Below the pieces are notes generated by a model. The model was not told the DNA's origin. It made no database searches and saw nothing but the letters and a program-made list of their open reading frames with translations. Positions 61,888 through 64,000 of a DNA stretch of 64,000 bases are shown one piece after another (within the stretch, counting starts at the first letter, position 1; the number at the start of each line of letters is the position of its first letter). The DNA comes from Bombella saccharophila (GTDB lineage Bacteria; Pseudomonadota; Alphaproteobacteria; Acetobacterales; Acetobacteraceae). The translations under genes and the position numbers were made by a program. The stretch lies in NCBI RefSeq assembly GCF_026385475.1, contig NZ_JANIDW010000002.1, forward strand, positions 124,001 to 188,000, written 5' to 3'.

Positions 61888-62532
61888 ATGGCTGCGAATC
61901 AACAGGTCATACAGCCTAGGTGGGCTGGGGTCCTTGCTGTGATGGCGGGGGTAATGCTGGCGGGCTGTACCACAACCCCGCCTCAGCATCCTGATGATTT
62001 ATGCTCGATTTATCGGGAGAAGCGTAGCTGGTATCACACTGCGATGCGGCAGGAGGAGAAATGGCACATCCCTTCTGCCATCCCGATGGCGATTATGAAT
62101 CAGGAATCGAGCTTTCGGGCTAATGCGCGGACGCGGCGAACTTATATTCTATGGGTGATTCCGTGGGGGCATATTAGTACCGCCTACGGTTATGCACAGG
62201 CGAAGAATGAAATCTGGCGGGATTATCAACGCCAGACCGGGGCCGGGGGTAGCCGGACAAACTACGCTGATGCGTTGAATTTTGTGAATTGGTATCTCAC
62301 CAATAGCCATAAAATTGATGGGATTCCCCTCACTAATGCAACACGGCAATATCTTGCGTATCACGAAGGTTGGGGTGGCTACCGCAAGCGGAGTTACGAG
62401 GCAAAGCCGTGGTTGGTCACTGTTGCGCGTAAAGTGGGGCGGCGTGCCCAGCAATATCAAAAGCAATATAATGCATGTAAAGATGAGCTAAAGGGTAGTT
62501 GGTGGGAGCGTTTTTGGAATAGTATTTTCTAA
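61888..62532 (+). CDS. Lipoprotein with SLT-type lytic transglycosylase domain
   Basis: 214 residues. The lipobox is VMLAGC (Cys about residue 27). The domain begins at HIPSAIPMAIMNQESSFRANARTRR; Glu in NQESSF is at the position of the catalytic acid of SLT enzymes. Later blocks are YGYAQAKNEIWRDYQ, FVNWYLTNSH and YLAYHEGWGGYRKRSY. Such proteins cut the peptidoglycan glycan strand at the membrane face. It starts two bases after ssb with no ribosome site of its own, so it is probably coupled to ssb translation. Confidence 0.82.
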   Translation: MAANQQVIQPRWAGVLAVMAGVMLAGCTTTPPQHPDDLCSIYREKRSWYHTAMRQEEKWHIPSAIPMAIMNQESSFRANARTRRTYILWVIPWGHISTAYGYAQAKNEIWRDYQRQTGAGGSRTNYADALNFVNWYLTNSHKIDGIPLTNATRQYLAYHEGWGGYRKRSYEAKPWLVTVARKVGRRAQQYQKQYNACKDELKGSWWERFWNSIF

Positions 62533-62546
62533 TAGCAATGAACATA

Positions 62547-62576
62547 ACCTGCCAGAGCCCAACGACTCTGGCAGGT
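62547..62576. terminator. Perfect 11-bp hairpin between convergent genes
   Basis: ACCTGCCAGAG (62547-62557) pairs with CTCTGGCAGGT (62566-62576) around an eight-base loop. It lies between the transglycosylase lipoprotein and the DUF421 gene. No long T-run on either side, so Rho-independent termination may be inefficient. Confidence 0.6.
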
Positions 62577-62592
62577 ATTAACAGAGAGGTAA

Positions 62593-63426
62593 TTAAGCTT
62601 TATTATCCTCTGATGTGGTTTTTTGATCTTTATCCTCAGAGTTAGCTTTATCCTTTGCTTTGGCTTCTTCGGCTTCAGCCTCGGCTTTTTTCTGAGCAGC
62701 TTCTTCAGCCCGTTTTTTAGCAGCTTCCTCTTCGCGGTCTTTACGAGGGTGCGGGACGACGAGACCGTTCATTAAGACATAGTGGAATTGTTTGTCTTTA
62801 AGCTCGGCCATAAAGACATCTTCTAGCTTTTCGATGCCTCTACGTTTCATATCTTCTTTGAAGTCATCGGCAGAAAGACCAACGTCTTTGAGGTCATCCT
62901 CGCGGATAACACCATCATAATAGACGATGAGAGCAGGAAGTTTCTTTTTATCCGTAATAGCTGTCAGCGCACCGCTTGGCTCAACTTGGGCGAAATACAC
63001 TTCATCAAACGAATAAATACCCTGAATATTAAGCTGAGATGCAATATTGAGCATATCAATTTTATTATTCTTATTACGGATATTTTCCATCAAGAAGCGT
63101 CCATCTTTCATGATGGTGATCTGCCGACCAATAGCGACGTTTCTGAACATATTAATCTTCCGGCAGAAGCGCGTAATGGTTAGCAAAATACCCACCCCGA
63201 TGAGGAGGGCGATGACATATTCGTGGAAGGAAATATTGGTCGTGTAGAGAACACCGCCAACAAGCCCACCGAGGATGAAGTTACCAACAAGGTCGATGGC
63301 ATTCATCTGGGAGACTTGGCTACGGCCAGAGATGTTGAGATAACCGATGATGATAGCAAAGCCAGTGACGAGCTTTAGAAACATCCATATATTAAGAGAC
63401 AAATTCGGAAAAATTTGGTGGAGCAT
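62593..63426 (-). CDS. DUF421/YetF-family membrane protein with Lys/Glu-rich tail
   Basis: 277 residues. Three N-terminal membrane helices, including LNISGRSQVSQMNAIDLVGNFILGG (first 20 hold the GRxxxxQM/DLV motif) and NISFHEYVIALLIGVGILLTI. The cytoplasmic YetF C-terminal domain follows (VAIGRQITIMKDGRFLMENI, FAQVEPSGAL). From about residue 230 the protein is a low-complexity charged tail (repeats of EEAAKKRAEEAAQ type) likely to form a single helix. Function of the family is not well defined. AAGG lies eight bases before the ATG at 63426. Confidence 0.85.
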   Translation of the reverse strand: MLHQIFPNLSLNIWMFLKLVTGFAIIIGYLNISGRSQVSQMNAIDLVGNFILGGLVGGVLYTTNISFHEYVIALLIGVGILLTITRFCRKINMFRNVAIGRQITIMKDGRFLMENIRNKNNKIDMLNIASQLNIQGIYSFDEVYFAQVEPSGALTAITDKKKLPALIVYYDGVIREDDLKDVGLSADDFKEDMKRRGIEKLEDVFMAELKDKQFHYVLMNGLVVPHPRKDREEEAAKKRAEEAAQKKAEAEAEEAKAKDKANSEDKDQKTTSEDNKA

Positions 63427-63652
63427 GAAAGAAAACCTTAACGTGGTTAAGCAGGTAGTATGCCCCGGCGGGTTAACTCATTGTAATATCCCGCGTAGGC
63501 GCAGGGGATGAAGCCCTTGCATCAGAATGCTATAAGCTTCTTTAATAAGTTTTCAAGGTGTTGCGATCTTTTCTTGTCCTGTTACTCTCAGGGGTAGGCT
63601 GTCGCAAAGCGTGTAAGAGAGCAAAATCAGGTAAGGTAAATAAGGAGTGATC

Positions 63653-64000
63653 ATGAGCAAGCACACGAATTTCCCGATTCCCGACCAAGCCCCTGCTGCT
63701 ATATTGCCTACAGGGCGCTTGGAAATGATCATTTTTGATTGTGACGGCGTGTTGGTAGGCGGGGAGCATCTCTCTACCGCGTTGATGGCTGAAGATGCCC
63801 GCCATCATGGGTGGGATATTAGTGATGAAGAAGGCAATAAGCTTTTTGGCGGGGGTGAACTTGCCAAAATTGGCGAGATGATTGCCGAGAAAACAGGCGA
63901 TAAATTGCCTGATGACTGGGATATGATCATGCAGAATCGCATCGTTGAGATGATGCGGAAGAAGGCTAAAGAGGTCCCCGGTGCCACTAAGATGCTGCAT
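63653..64000 (+). CDS. HAD-superfamily phosphatase (CbbY/PGP-like), 5' part only
   Basis: 116 codons, open to the window end. Motif I is MIIFDCDGVLVGGEH, with the nucleophile Asp and the acid Asp two residues on. The helical cap begins with STALMAEDARHHGWDISDEEGNKLFGGG (first 20 residues match the beta-phosphoglucomutase/phosphoglycolate-phosphatase layout). TAAGGAG lies six bases before the ATG at 63653. The remaining motifs are outside the window, so the substrate cannot be judged. A longer frame on the opposite strand here is a shadow. Confidence 0.85.
   Translation, partial: MSKHTNFPIPDQAPAAILPTGRLEMIIFDCDGVLVGGEHLSTALMAEDARHHGWDISDEEGNKLFGGGELAKIGEMIAEKTGDKLPDDWDMIMQNRIVEMMRKKAKEVPGATKMLH

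Noticed and set aside
63542-64000. Long minus-strand open frame at the right edge
   Set aside because: The plus strand carries a clear HAD motif with a good ribosome site in the same DNA; the minus frame has no recognisable domain.
1-64000. CRISPR arrays, insertion sequences, prophage or integrase genes, rRNA
   Set aside because: No regularly spaced repeats, transposase or integrase motifs or rRNA-like blocks were seen on either strand.

Overview
The window looks like chromosomal DNA of an acetic acid bacterium (Acetobacteraceae, Alphaproteobacteria). The evidence is a complete pqqABCDE operon, a hopanoid exporter (hpnN), the short HisG form, dTDP-rhamnose and UDP-sugar genes of the kind used for acetan-like polysaccharide, and many outer-membrane receptors. 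Base composition is moderate and genes are tightly packed, often with ATGA or TGATG overlaps. The small insect- or flower-associated genera (Saccharibacter/Bombella-like) are a reasonable guess, but the genus cannot be fixed from sequence inspection alone. No rRNA, tRNA, CRISPR array or insertion sequence was seen.

Layout: 1-4137 is an AT-rich block of three multi-pass GT-C or GtrII-like membrane glycosyltransferases. 4134-9750 is the sugar-nucleotide module (galE; rfbBACD; a dolichol-phosphate-mannose-synthase-like GT2). 9800-13103 is pqqEDCBA on the minus strand. 13335-21093 is housekeeping: gmk, hisG-hisD, a YbfF-like esterase, metY, RidA, DUF3297, mntH and a flavin reductase. 21226-36894 is mostly envelope: an AlgE-family outer-membrane protein, hpnN, yigZ, an unusual aquaporin, radA, mlaFE, ugd, a porin divergent from pstS, and a DUF2721 protein. 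36991-41374 carries a secreted creatininase-like protein, a YVTN beta-propeller and a DsbD-family protein.

The most striking region is 41539-54014, five plus-strand genes that all overlap by 1-4 bases. They are a degenerate ANL ligase, a fully reducing type I PKS (KS-AT-DH-psiKR-ER-KR-ACP), a fatty acyl-AMP ligase (FAAL), and two tandem glycosyltransferases of the autotransporter O-heptosyltransferase (TibC/AAH) family with an intact four-cysteine iron-finger pattern. No autotransporter and no thioesterase lie in the window. The arrangement suggests a glycosylated (perhaps heptosylated) reduced polyketide or lipid, or a lipid plus a glycosylation activity made together. A 78-nt three-way-junction RNA fold follows the operon.

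54118-64000 holds trhO, a copper-uptake cassette (methionine-rich TonB receptor, His-rich DUF2946-like protein, SMR transporter), uvrA divergent from ssb, a transglycosylase lipoprotein, a DUF421 membrane protein and the start of a HAD phosphatase. Other regulatory signals of interest are a near-consensus Pho box 5' of pstS that lies inside the divergent porin gene, and a hairpin between pqqA and pqqB.
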